Origin: Ruminococcus flavefaciens
GTDB taxonomy: Bacteria > Bacillota > Clostridia > Oscillospirales > Ruminococcaceae
DNA length: 64,000 bases
Assembly (NCBI RefSeq): GCF_900143025.1
Contig: NZ_FRCT01000005.1
Location: 1-64,000, forward strand
Reading direction: 5' to 3'
In this document: positions 42,081-50,399 of the stretch, piece after piece
How the letters are laid out: each line of letters opens with the position of its first letter
Position numbering within the stretch: position 1 is the stretch's first letter
Made by a program: the position numbers and the translations under genes
Notes under the pieces: model-generated
Told to the model about the DNA's origin: nothing
Seen by the model: only the letters and a program-made list of their open reading frames with translations
Databases searched by the model: none

Positions 42081-42134
42081 GGCTGTTTTTAGCGGATTTT
42101 TTGGATTATTTTCCGTAATATCACCTAAAATCTA

Positions 42135-42163
42135 TTGCAATTTACAGATAAATGTGGTAGAAT
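42135..42163 (+). promoter_or_regulatory. Sigma-A promoter of the nitroreductase-family gene
   Basis: TTGCAA, 17 bases, TGG-TAGAAT. Confidence 0.72.
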
Positions 42164-42200
42164 AATAAAAAACTGCAATTTTGCAGGAACGAGGTGCATT

Positions 42201-42866
42201 ATGGATATAAAAGAAGCAATAAAATCACGACACAGTGTAAGACAATTTATCAACAAACCAATAGCAGATGATCTCAGAGCAGAGCTTGATAAGCTTATCA
42301 AGGAGTGCAATGAAGAGGGCGGATTGAATTTTCAGATAGTATACGACGATCCCGAATGCTTCAACACTTTTCTTGCTCATGTGGGAAAGTTTGAGAATGC
42401 ACGGAATTATATAGTTCTCGCAGGAAAAAAGTCATTAGAGGATCTTGATGAACGCTGCGGCTACTATGGTCAGCGCATAGTTCTTGCAGCTCAGCAAATG
42501 GGACTCAATACCTGTTGGGTAGCAGGCACATACGGCAAGAGCAAGTGCAGAGTAGAAATCGCAGACGACGAAAAGCGTGTGTGTATTATAGCAATAGGCT
42601 ATGGAGCCAATGAGGGCACTAAGCATCGTTCAAAGCCCATAGAGAAGCTTTGCGACATAAGAGGCGACCAGATGCAGCCGTGGTTCAGAAATGGCATGGT
42701 AGCAGCAATGATGGCACCTACAGCACTTAACCAGCAGAAGTTCTTTGTTACCCTTGAAAATGACGAAGCAGTCATCACTGCTAAAAAGGGAATGATGACA
42801 AAGATCGACCTCGGTATCGTAAAATACAATTTTGAAGCTGCATCGGGACATAAGTGCCGTGCATGA
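42201..42866 (+). CDS. Nitroreductase-family FMN protein
   Basis: The 221-residue protein starts with IKSRHSVRQFINKPI, the FMN-binding Arg block of the family. It has YYGQRIVLAAQQMGLNTCWVAG in the middle and a late QPWFRNGMVAAMMAPTALNQQKF. It is shorter than typical dimeric nitroreductases but fits the oxygen-insensitive subset. The substrate is unknown. The ATG at 42201 follows GAGG. The gene ends just before a palindromic repeat that can serve as its terminator. Confidence 0.9.
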   Translation: MDIKEAIKSRHSVRQFINKPIADDLRAELDKLIKECNEEGGLNFQIVYDDPECFNTFLAHVGKFENARNYIVLAGKKSLEDLDERCGYYGQRIVLAAQQMGLNTCWVAGTYGKSKCRVEIADDEKRVCIIAIGYGANEGTKHRSKPIEKLCDIRGDQMQPWFRNGMVAAMMAPTALNQQKFFVTLENDEAVITAKKGMMTKIDLGIVKYNFEAASGHKCRA

Positions 42867-42886
42867 AAAAATTAATAAGAACTAAG

Positions 42887-43036
42887 AAAGGGCGCACAGT
42901 GTGCGCCCTTTTTGCAACATTATAAATGTAGGGGACGGCGTCCTCGACGTCCCGTTGGTACCAAATAAATACAAATACCGCATTGTATGGGACGGCGTTC
43001 CGCCGCTCCTAAAGGCTAATGGCTAAGGGCTAACGG
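42887..43036. repeat. Interspersed palindromic repeat block, second copy
   Basis: It starts with the palindrome GGGCGCAC-AGT-GTGCGCCC, which with its T-run also works as a terminator (42887-42913). It continues with TGTAGGGGACGGCG and GGGACGGCGTTCCGCC hairpins and ends in GGCTAATGGCTAAGGGCTAA. The same components occur at 7114-7235 in the opposite order. Confidence 0.75.
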
Positions 43037-43037
43037 C

Positions 43038-43964
43038 TCATTTAAGGAATCCGTTGATTATCTGTTCCTCAGCTTCAGCCTCAGTCAGACCGAGAGTCAT
43101 AAGCTTGATGAGCTGATCGCCTGCGATCTTACCGATAGCAGCCTCGTGAACAAGAGCAGCATCGACGCTGTTAGCCTCAAGTGAGGGGACTGCCAGTATA
43201 CGACCGCTGTCCATAATAATAGAGTCACATTCGGTATGACCGCTGCAAGCGGCGTTGCCGTTTATACACAGATCAAGCTTTTGATACGAGCTGTCGCGTG
43301 CAACTGAACGTGAAACAACGTCTGCGCTTGAACCGTCGCCGTTAAGGTCTACCTTATAAATACTGAATGCCTGCTGTTGACCGTGAGTCATAAGCCTCTC
43401 ACGGACAAGAAGCTTTGCATCAGCCTTTAGCTCTGCGATAGTAGTACGCTTAGTGGAGTCAACACCCTTTATCTGCACCATTTCCATTTCCATAGTGCTG
43501 CCCTCTTCCATGTGGACCTCAGTCACGGGGTTGAGGATACGCTTACCACTTCCGTCGCCCGAGCCGTAATGCTTTTCCACATAGCGAACCTTTGAATTCC
43601 TGCCGATGAAAAAGCGGTGGATACCGTCGTGCTCCGAGTCCTGAGAGCCGCAGTTATCAATACCGCAGCCTGCAACGATAAGCACATCGCAGTCGTCGCC
43701 AACGAAGAAATCGTTGTATACATTTTCCTTGATACCGCTCTGACTGAGTACAACAGGAATGTGTACACTTTCGTTTTTAGTGCCTGATTTTATGCGTATA
43801 TCGATACCGCTGACATCATTTTTTGACTGTATGTCAATATTTGCGGTAGTATTTCTGAGCAATGCCTTGCCGTTTGCACGGAGGTTGTACGCTCCCTCGG
43901 GGATACCGTGAAGGTCGGCTACCTCCTGAAAGAGTCTTTTCTGAACTGCGTCCATCTGTACCAT
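43038..43964 (-). CDS. sufB: SufB/SufD-family iron-sulfur assembly protein
   Basis: The 308-residue protein has the SufBD core beta-helix and ends with SLEANSVDAALVHEAAIGKI, the conserved SufB block. It is shorter than the usual SufB of about 470 residues. With SufC as its only partner it matches the minimal two-gene SUF system of many anaerobes. It should form a SufB-SufC complex that builds Fe-S clusters. The RBS is AAGGAGG. It follows sufC by 12 bases. Confidence 0.9.
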   Translation of the reverse strand: MVQMDAVQKRLFQEVADLHGIPEGAYNLRANGKALLRNTTANIDIQSKNDVSGIDIRIKSGTKNESVHIPVVLSQSGIKENVYNDFFVGDDCDVLIVAGCGIDNCGSQDSEHDGIHRFFIGRNSKVRYVEKHYGSGDGSGKRILNPVTEVHMEEGSTMEMEMVQIKGVDSTKRTTIAELKADAKLLVRERLMTHGQQQAFSIYKVDLNGDGSSADVVSRSVARDSSYQKLDLCINGNAACSGHTECDSIIMDSGRILAVPSLEANSVDAALVHEAAIGKIAGDQLIKLMTLGLTEAEAEEQIINGFLK

Positions 43965-43976
43965 GTTCGTGCCTCC

Positions 43977-44705
43977 TTACGCCATTTTATGGCAGATATT
44001 TGTTGCGCTTTCCGTGCCTGTGATCTCGGGAAGGATAGTATCCTTATCACCGTGCTTTACAATATTACCGTCGGAAATAACGATTATCTCGTCAGCGATA
44101 TTGAGGATACGTTCCTGATGAGAGATGACCAGGATAGTTCTGCCGTGGCGTTCCTGACGCATTTTCTCAAAGATACGGATAAGGTTATTGAAGCTCCAGA
44201 GGTCTATTCCTGCCTCAGGCTCGTCAAATATAGCCAGCTTAACATCGCGGGCAAGAACAGTAGCTATTTCAATACGTTTAAGCTCGCCGCCCGAAAGTGA
44301 GGCATTTATCTCACGGTCGATATAGTCCTTTGCGCAGAGTCCGACCTCGGAGAGATAGTTGCAGGCATCGGAAACGGAAAGAGGCTTTCCTGCGGCGATC
44401 CTGAGCAGGTCGATAACAGTGAGCCCCTTGAAGCGTACAGGCTGCTGAAATGCAAAACCGATACCAAGACGGGCGCGTTCCGTGATGCTCTTTTCGGTGA
44501 GATCAACACCGTCAAAGATTATCTGACCGCCTGTATTTTTCTGGATACCTGCAATAAGCTTTGCGAGGGTAGATTTGCCGCCGCCGTTAGGACCAGTTAT
44601 GACTACAAATTTATTATCCTCGATAACATGAGAGATATCTCTTATTATCTCGATATTCGAGCCGTTATCATCAGCACTGAATGAAACATTTTTAAGTTCA
44701 AGCAT
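43977..44705 (-). CDS. sufC: SufC, Fe-S cluster assembly ATPase
   Basis: The 242-residue ABC ATPase has Walker A GPNGGGKST (38-46), the signature LSGGELKR, Walker B LAIFDEPEAGIDL and switch VISHQE. The EPEAGIDL block is the SufC form. It energises cluster assembly on SufB. The operon is sufC-sufB with the promoter at 44784-44812 and a short hairpin (CGGGC/GCCCG) in the leader. No sufS or sufU is adjacent. Confidence 0.93.
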   Translation of the reverse strand: MLELKNVSFSADDNGSNIEIIRDISHVIEDNKFVVITGPNGGGKSTLAKLIAGIQKNTGGQIIFDGVDLTEKSITERARLGIGFAFQQPVRFKGLTVIDLLRIAAGKPLSVSDACNYLSEVGLCAKDYIDREINASLSGGELKRIEIATVLARDVKLAIFDEPEAGIDLWSFNNLIRIFEKMRQERHGRTILVISHQERILNIADEIIVISDGNIVKHGDKDTILPEITGTESATNICHKMA

Positions 44706-44783
44706 TTTCAGAACTCCATTCTTTATAAGCTCGGGCAGAAAAAAAGCCCGAAGGATTTATCATGCATTGTTATTACATTATCA

Positions 44784-44812
44784 ATTATACCACGTATTAT
44801 AAAAAAAATCAA
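44784..44812 (-). promoter_or_regulatory. Sigma-A promoter of sufCB
   Basis: Minus-strand TTGATT, 17 bases, TGG-TATAAT. Confidence 0.8.
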
Positions 44813-44923
44813 TAACTGCACCTGATATATTGCACTGAACAGATGCAAAAGCCGCTAAAAGGCTAAAAACAGGGGCGTATGAGCTGAATTGCACAGCCTG
44901 CAAATAATTAAAATAAAAAAATA

Positions 44924-44984
44924 TTTTCAATAATCAATGGTTTTCCGTTGAAAAAACGGGTTTTTTTGCCCCCTTATGAAAGGA
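44924..44984 (+). repeat. Dispersed leader-like element, copy 2
   Basis: It shares TTTTCAATAATCAATGG, the hairpin TCAATGG-TTTT-CCGTTGA (44934-44951) and CCCCCTTATGAAAGGA with 7318-7380. The one arm difference turns a U-A pair into U-G, so the hairpin is preserved. It ends about 35 bases upstream of the gene at 45019. Confidence 0.75.
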
Positions 44985-45018
44985 CCTTTCAAAAAACAAA
45001 AAATCAGGAGGTAAGTTT

Positions 45019-45261
45019 ATGCTTACAATATTAAAAGAAAAATTCAGAAGTTTTGACGGTGAAAGATCACTTGTCATTGCAGAGCTTGCAGTTGATGTAA
45101 AGACCGAGCTTCCGCAGGCAAACGGAGTCGAAGGCAGGATAATCTCACAGGGTACTATTGCATGGGAGATAAGCACAGGAGACCTTTACGGCTTCGGCGG
45201 CGACGGAAAATGGGTAAATCAGGCAACAGGTGAAGCTTATGACCCAACGGACGGAGAATGA
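45019..45261 (+). CDS. Small phage-tail-cassette protein
   Basis: The 80-residue acidic protein (KEKFRSFDGERSLVIAELAV, TIAWEISTGDLYGFGGDGKW, AYDPTDGE) resembles small proteins found between phage tail-fibre genes. This is by general pattern, not a named family. The RBS is TCAGGAGG. The next gene starts 4 bases after its stop, so the two form a unit. Confidence 0.6.
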   Translation: MLTILKEKFRSFDGERSLVIAELAVDVKTELPQANGVEGRIISQGTIAWEISTGDLYGFGGDGKWVNQATGEAYDPTDGE

Positions 45262-45265
45262 TACT

Positions 45266-46786
45266 ATGCTAAAAGAGATATTATTTGCAAACAAGGGAGC
45301 AGTCCCCGAAAACGTGAAAGCACTTATGCTTTCACGTAAAATGAATTTCGGGGAACGAGAGCTTACCCACACTTTTCCGTTCCATTTCCGCTCTGACGGC
45401 GCATCGCTCCTTGACTGGAGCATAACAGGCTCGGCAGGCGGAGCAGGAAAAGTCGGCAAAAACAAACTCAAACAAAAGACTGCCCCTATCCCAAATGGTG
45501 CAGTTGGAACGATAGAGACTGATTCTGGTTGGTATACAGAGTCTACAGCCCATCAAGGCATTACATTCACAACAGGTGATAATATAATCAAAGGTTCTTT
45601 GACTATACGACATTCTGATAATAGTGATATTTCAGCATCTTCCCAAATAGGAGATATAATGCTTGTTGAGGGTGATATAATCCCAACAGCTTACGATGCT
45701 GATACAAACTTATATAGTGGCACTATAAATCAAGGATATTATATGGACGAAGAATCTGGGGTCAGAGTAAGGGAATTGGGATATTCTCAGTCAATGGCTA
45801 CTACTGTATCATTATCTATACGATGTTGTTCCGATTATTTCTCGCTGAAGCCTAATACAACTTACTCGGTAAGATTGTTTAATTCAGCATATAATGATAT
45901 TCAATTTGTTGTAAATACTTATAGTGCCCCCGGAACCATAACGCCTCGATTTGTCGCGGTTGGAGGTAAATCAATCCCAGAAAACGGAACGTTTGTAAAA
46001 GACACAGAACAGTGGGTTGAATTAACTTGTTCGCATCGCCGTACTAAAGAATACGAGATATCTCTTCCGTTTGATATGCGTCCTATTGAATACGAATATT
46101 GTGAGTCATTTGCTGATTTAAAAGCAGGCACATATAAACTTATGATTGACGTTTGGGGTAATAACAGGTGGTATGTAGGCAGTTCAACAGGCTATGATAT
46201 AGGATTTCAGTCCTATACTGGTTGTACTGCGGATAACTGGGATTGGGACGGTACAAATCTGACTGAATGGTTTACTCTTTTGTCAGAGGACAACACCGCT
46301 ATCATACCTAAAACCGATATTTTTGAAGCAGGTACAGTAAAATACAAAGCTCAAAGTGCAGGAGCCCCCTTCCCTAACTATTATCATAGAGAATTTACGT
46401 TTACCTTGTCTGAGGATACAAAAGTTGGTTTATTTCACAGAGCTTGGTATAATGCCATAACTTATGATTACCCTCCTTATTTCAGATTTATGATAGTTGA
46501 CAGTGATGTTGAAGCAGAAGCATTTGCGACAACAGGTGTTTCGCCCGAAGATATGGCTGGATATTCGGCATGGGAGAAGTACAATGTTACTCTGCCCATA
46601 ACGATAAGCAGCGGTACTCAGTCACGGACCGTTGCAATTGATCTGGGAGACTCCTTCCTCGGAGCAGGGGATACCGTATCGTTTGCGGATACACATATCA
46701 CAGTACCCACGTACAGCGGTATAAATGTCATAACAGTCGATACGGATATACAGCCGAATTCCATGTACATAAAGTACAGAGGATAA
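45266..46786 (+). CDS. Phage minor-tail-like protein
   Basis: The 506-residue protein has no signal peptide. The N-terminus (MLKEILFANKGAVPENVKAL) and the C-terminus (LPLL-like LPITISSGTQSRTVAIDL, then GINVITVDTDIQPNSMYIKY) match the style of siphovirus minor tail or receptor-binding proteins of Clostridia. The middle is Tyr/Trp/Thr-rich beta. Codon use in the middle (about 45490-46480) is more AT-rich than at either end, suggesting a mosaic gene. No other phage gene is present, so it is an orphan tail cassette with its own terminator. Confidence 0.65.
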   Translation: MLKEILFANKGAVPENVKALMLSRKMNFGERELTHTFPFHFRSDGASLLDWSITGSAGGAGKVGKNKLKQKTAPIPNGAVGTIETDSGWYTESTAHQGITFTTGDNIIKGSLTIRHSDNSDISASSQIGDIMLVEGDIIPTAYDADTNLYSGTINQGYYMDEESGVRVRELGYSQSMATTVSLSIRCCSDYFSLKPNTTYSVRLFNSAYNDIQFVVNTYSAPGTITPRFVAVGGKSIPENGTFVKDTEQWVELTCSHRRTKEYEISLPFDMRPIEYEYCESFADLKAGTYKLMIDVWGNNRWYVGSSTGYDIGFQSYTGCTADNWDWDGTNLTEWFTLLSEDNTAIIPKTDIFEAGTVKYKAQSAGAPFPNYYHREFTFTLSEDTKVGLFHRAWYNAITYDYPPYFRFMIVDSDVEAEAFATTGVSPEDMAGYSAWEKYNVTLPITISSGTQSRTVAIDLGDSFLGAGDTVSFADTHITVPTYSGINVITVDTDIQPNSMYIKYRG

Positions 46787-46821
46787 AAAAATAAGCTTAC
46801 GTTAGCGGGAGCCGCACAAAT

Positions 46822-46855
46822 AAGAAAGCCCCCTCGGTCATATAGGGGCTTTCTT
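46822..46855 (+). terminator. Terminator of the phage-tail-like cassette
   Basis: The stem AAGAAAGCCCC/GGGGCTTTCTT has a 12-base loop. Confidence 0.8.
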
Positions 46856-47000
46856 ATCTATTATTCAGAGAGGTGGGTCAAGCGTGTGTTAAGATGAGAA
46901 GGCGAAGCGCTTCTCTGTACGAAGTTTGAAAAGAGCAAGAGAACAGTTATCTCGCTCTTTCCATTGCCGACGGTATCAGACGCCTTATTTCTGATATCCC
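46856..47000. other. Non-coding remainder of the accessory island
   Basis: No feature is seen except a GAGAAGCG-CTTCTC hairpin near 46900. Confidence 0.4.
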
Positions 47001-47602
47001 TCATACGGCATTTATCAAAGCTTTCTTGAATACATCAAAACTGCCGTCATCATTTATATCACCTTTTATATCATGTCCTGTAACTGTTGATAGTGGTTTG
47101 TTCAAATGACATAAGGCAATTCCGAGGTTTTCTGCCGCAAAGAATCGCTGCGGTTTATTCAAAACAGCTTACAGCAGCATAAACCGCCTATTCCCTGATC
47201 GCTGAATCCATCAAGCAGACATATGCATCATAGATAATGCTGCTGCCCGAAGCTCAGCGGTCTTTTGGTATGTTTTTTAGTACGGAATAGGGTGGATTTA
47301 GGGAAGGGTGTGTATCAAAGCTATTGCTGTAATTATTGATAATAACGTGTATTGCAGGAAGTTTTTCATAAGCTGTATGCTTCGATCTCAAATAATAAAA
47401 CGGTAAAAAGTGCCGAAATACAGACCTGTGCTCTCCCATTCAACGGAATGTTTTTCAGGTCTGCTTTACCGCTGAGGTCCGATGCTTCTCTGCCTGAAAG
47501 CTTATAACTGCGTTTTACGCTCTGTACTGTACGGTATCTCTGCACATGGACAGCCAGAGGACCGACAGCTGTTTTGCAGCGCGGTGCCGTTAGATAAGAC
47601 AT
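47001..47602 (-). pseudogene. Decayed dockerin-protein gene
   Basis: A consensus promoter (47668-47696), an RBS (AGAGGGA) and an ATG at 47602 open a frame that runs 78 codons before a stop. Segments in the other two frames continue (TAYEKLPAIHVIINNY; SGSSIIYDAYVCLMDSAIRE). The last segment reads GIALCHLNKPL, then GHDIKGDINDDGSFDVF and stops at 47001. That end is a dockerin calcium loop with a lost or truncated partner. The frame breaks point to a broken gene; the original product is not recognised. Confidence 0.55.
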
Positions 47603-47667
47603 AAATGTTCCCTCTTTTATATCTTATAATATCCGCGTATAGAAAGCCTCCGAAGCTTTCTGACATT

Positions 47668-47696
47668 ATTATATTACAAATAAACAGCCAATACAA
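47668..47696 (-). promoter_or_regulatory. Sigma-A promoter of the decayed dockerin gene
   Basis: Minus-strand TTGTAT, 17 bases, TATAAT. Confidence 0.6.
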
Positions 47697-47776
47697 GACA
47701 TTTTTTGCCCGAAATGTTATACATTTATCGTTTTTTGCTCTTTATGAACGCAATGGGGAGGAGATATGAGCAGGAT

Positions 47777-47805
47777 TTGACAGTTTTGCATGGTGCGTAT
47801 ATAAT
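47777..47805 (+). promoter_or_regulatory. Sigma-A promoter of the two-component operon
   Basis: TTGACA, 17 bases, TATAAT: consensus at both hexamers. Confidence 0.85.
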
Positions 47806-47894
47806 GAAAGGGTACATAAAAGCTACGAAAAGGATATACAAAAGACACATCGGGGTTTTATAATACAGGTAAAGTAATAAGGAGCGCGCGGCTT

Positions 47895-48572
47895 ATGAAA
47901 AAAATTCTGCTTATCGAGGACGATACCGAAATATGCGAGGTCATCGCAAACTACTTCAATAATAAGGGAACAGAGGTTGTTGCTGTCAACAGCGGCGGTG
48001 AAGCCTTTGACATCATCAGGAACGATGATATCAGCGGATATGAGCTTATACTGCTTGATATTATGCTTCCCGAAACAGACGGCTTTACGCTGTGCAGACA
48101 GCTCCGCATGAGGAGCGATGTACCTGTTATATTTATAACTGCAAGGGGCAGGGAGGAGGATATCCTCTACGGCTACGACCTTGGCTGCGACGACTATATC
48201 GTCAAGCCCTTTCTGCTTTCGGCTCTGTACAGCAAATGCGAGGCACTTGTACGCCGTTCGGGAAACGGTGACAGCAATAAAGTACTGAGCTGCGGCGGCA
48301 TAAGCCTTGACCCGAGGACTCTCCGATGCTTTGCCGACGGGAACGAGGTGGAGCTTCCGCCAAAGGAATTCGCAATACTCCGCTATCTTTTGGAGCATGA
48401 GAACTGGGCTGTTACCCGCGATACTCTCCTTGACAGGATATGGGGCTATGACTATTTCGGCAGCGACCGCGTAGTGGACAATCATATAAAAAAACTGAGA
48501 AAGGCTCTCGGAAACGCAGGCTCGCAGATAAAGACACTTGTGGGACGGGGGTATAAGCTTACAAAGGAGTGA
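47895..48572 (+). CDS. OmpR-family response regulator
   Basis: The 225-residue protein has a receiver domain with the acidic pocket EDD (8-10), phospho-acceptor D55 in LLDIMLPETDG and K in DDYIVKPF. A winged-helix DNA-binding domain ends in DNHIKKLRKALG and GRGYKLTKE. It is followed by its kinase, whose start overlaps the stop region. The RBS is AAGGAG. The target is unknown. Confidence 0.94.
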   Translation: MKKILLIEDDTEICEVIANYFNNKGTEVVAVNSGGEAFDIIRNDDISGYELILLDIMLPETDGFTLCRQLRMRSDVPVIFITARGREEDILYGYDLGCDDYIVKPFLLSALYSKCEALVRRSGNGDSNKVLSCGGISLDPRTLRCFADGNEVELPPKEFAILRYLLEHENWAVTRDTLLDRIWGYDYFGSDRVVDNHIKKLRKALGNAGSQIKTLVGRGYKLTKE

Positions 48573-48577
48573 ACGAA

Positions 48578-50323
48578 ATGAGGAAAAGACTATTTAAGGG
48601 CAAGCCCAAGCGCACGAACTTCTGGAAAATGTTTGCAGTCGCAATGATACTGCCTATACTTATTACAATGTTCGTGGGATTTAATATATTTTCCCTCGGA
48701 CACGGCTATATACAGGCACAGGCTGAAAAACAGAACAATACAGATTACAATAACTTGGTCCATAGAATAGAGAATGGCTCAAAAACTGATGATGAAATGA
48801 ACAGACCTGTTGAATTCGGACTTTGTTTAAGTTCTTATAGGGCCATTTCCACAGACGGGATATTCTTCAATACAGGTGCAGGTCAGTACGTAATGGCTAC
48901 AACCTATGATGACCCTAAAAGTGCAAGTGCAAAGTGGGCTTATGACGAAAACGGCGATATCATTTTTTCAAACAGGGCAAGACTGTGGATAATCATAAGA
49001 GAAAGCAATGATCCCGATTTAAGGAGATATTGCTGTTATGACCCACAGGAGATTGATATCCCCGAAATGAACGAGCTGTTTTCTCAGTTCTTCAAGGACG
49101 TTGAGGAAAATGATATCGGCTATGAGTTCTATATGAAAAGCCTGTATCTTAACAGAGAGACCAACCGGATAATACCTCACGAAATGACCGTAAAGAAGTA
49201 TAAATACAGCGTTATAACAAGGGTTTCTGATAATGAATATGAGGGAAACGAAAAAGCTATCGGGACAAAAGATGTAGTTATAAATGCAGACGAAAAAGGC
49301 TATGAGCTTTTGACATTTGCTGACAGAAATGAACCCGACTCCTATCCCAGAGGCAGTTTTTTAGGCTTATGGGGCGTAAATCCCGAAAGATTCGATGAAA
49401 TATATGATATCTACAAAGTGAAAAATCCCAAAAATGAAGGCTTTGGCGGAATGACGGGAAGAGGCGACAATGTCTATGACTTTTATTCGATAAATAATGA
49501 GCTTAACGAAAACAAATACGGTGCAAAAGGCTGTGTAAGCGTGACACGTATCAATGTTATGAACAAGTACGCTGTAATAAAATACTGGCTTATAATAGCT
49601 ATTGTATTTATCATCTCAACTCTTATCGCTCTTGTGATATGTCTTATCAGAAACGCGAAAAATAAGGCTCAGTACGCATTTGAGGACTATCAGCGTGCTC
49701 TCACAAATAACCTTGCCCACGACCTGAAAACTCCTCTTGCGGTAATAGGCGGTTATGCTGAGAACCTTATGGAGATGCGCAGGGAAAGCTCCGATGAAAA
49801 GGAGCTTAGGTATTTAAGCTCCATAATGGACAATGTGGCATATACCGACGATATCATACGCAAGACTCTGAAACTCAGCGAGACCGAACAGACAAAGAAA
49901 CTGGACAAAACGAAAGTCGATATAAAAGTACTTGCGGAAAAGTGTGCAGAGAAGTACAGGACTGCCCTTGAGGAGCGCGGTATGGGACTCGGCATAACGG
50001 GCGAAGGTACGGTAAATGCCAATGAGGACTCCCTTTCGCTTGCAATTGACAACCTTATCTCAAATGCAGTTAAGTACACCCGCGATGACGGAGCAATACG
50101 AATTAACGTAAGCAATAAAGAGTTCGTAATTGTTAACGAGGTCGCAGAAAATGTGGACACAAAGGAACTGAAAATGCCATTTGTCAAGGGGGATAAAGCC
50201 AGAAGCGACAAGAGCAGCAGCGGTCTTGGACTCTCCATTGCAGAGGCAGCCGCAGTTCAGAACGGCTTCACACTGAAGCTGAGCTGCAAGGACAAAAAAT
50301 TCACAGCAGAAATAAAGATGTAA
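48578..50323 (+). CDS. Membrane sensor histidine kinase
   Basis: The 581-residue kinase has two membrane helices (about 20-42 and about 340-362) flanking an extracytoplasmic sensor of about 300 residues. The H-box is NNLAHDLKTPLAVIGGYAE, the N-box SLAIDNLISNAVKYT and the G-box SSGLGLSIAEAAA. There is no clear HAMP. I chose the ATG at 48578 with AAAGGAG 8 bases upstream; the GTG at 48569 overlaps the regulator gene. It should phosphorylate the preceding response regulator. The signal is unknown. Confidence 0.92.
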   Translation: MRKRLFKGKPKRTNFWKMFAVAMILPILITMFVGFNIFSLGHGYIQAQAEKQNNTDYNNLVHRIENGSKTDDEMNRPVEFGLCLSSYRAISTDGIFFNTGAGQYVMATTYDDPKSASAKWAYDENGDIIFSNRARLWIIIRESNDPDLRRYCCYDPQEIDIPEMNELFSQFFKDVEENDIGYEFYMKSLYLNRETNRIIPHEMTVKKYKYSVITRVSDNEYEGNEKAIGTKDVVINADEKGYELLTFADRNEPDSYPRGSFLGLWGVNPERFDEIYDIYKVKNPKNEGFGGMTGRGDNVYDFYSINNELNENKYGAKGCVSVTRINVMNKYAVIKYWLIIAIVFIISTLIALVICLIRNAKNKAQYAFEDYQRALTNNLAHDLKTPLAVIGGYAENLMEMRRESSDEKELRYLSSIMDNVAYTDDIIRKTLKLSETEQTKKLDKTKVDIKVLAEKCAEKYRTALEERGMGLGITGEGTVNANEDSLSLAIDNLISNAVKYTRDDGAIRINVSNKEFVIVNEVAENVDTKELKMPFVKGDKARSDKSSSGLGLSIAEAAAVQNGFTLKLSCKDKKFTAEIKM

Positions 50324-50324
50324 A

Positions 50325-50367
50325 AAGATCAAGGGAGACCCATTTTTAGAAGGTCTCCCTTGATCTT
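50325..50367 (+). terminator. Terminator of the two-component operon
   Basis: The 16-base stem AAGATCAAGGGAGACC/GGTCTCCCTTGATCTT ends in TATA-rich sequence. Confidence 0.85.
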
Positions 50368-50399
50368 ATATAATACCTCTATAAGTTGTTTGGTATGTA

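Larger units (their letters stand above)
44706..45018. other. Intergenic region between sufC and the phage-tail-like cassette
   Basis: It holds the sufCB promoter, a GCTAAAAGGCTAAAAAC stretch and the second copy of the dispersed leader-like element. No gene is seen. Confidence 0.6.

Noticed and set aside
44706-47880. Complete prophage
   Set aside because: Only two tail-like genes are seen; no integrase, terminase, portal, capsid or lysis gene is present.
47823-48485. Minus-strand frame opposite the response regulator
   Set aside because: The plus strand is a clear OmpR-type regulator; the antisense frame has no start signal or family pattern.
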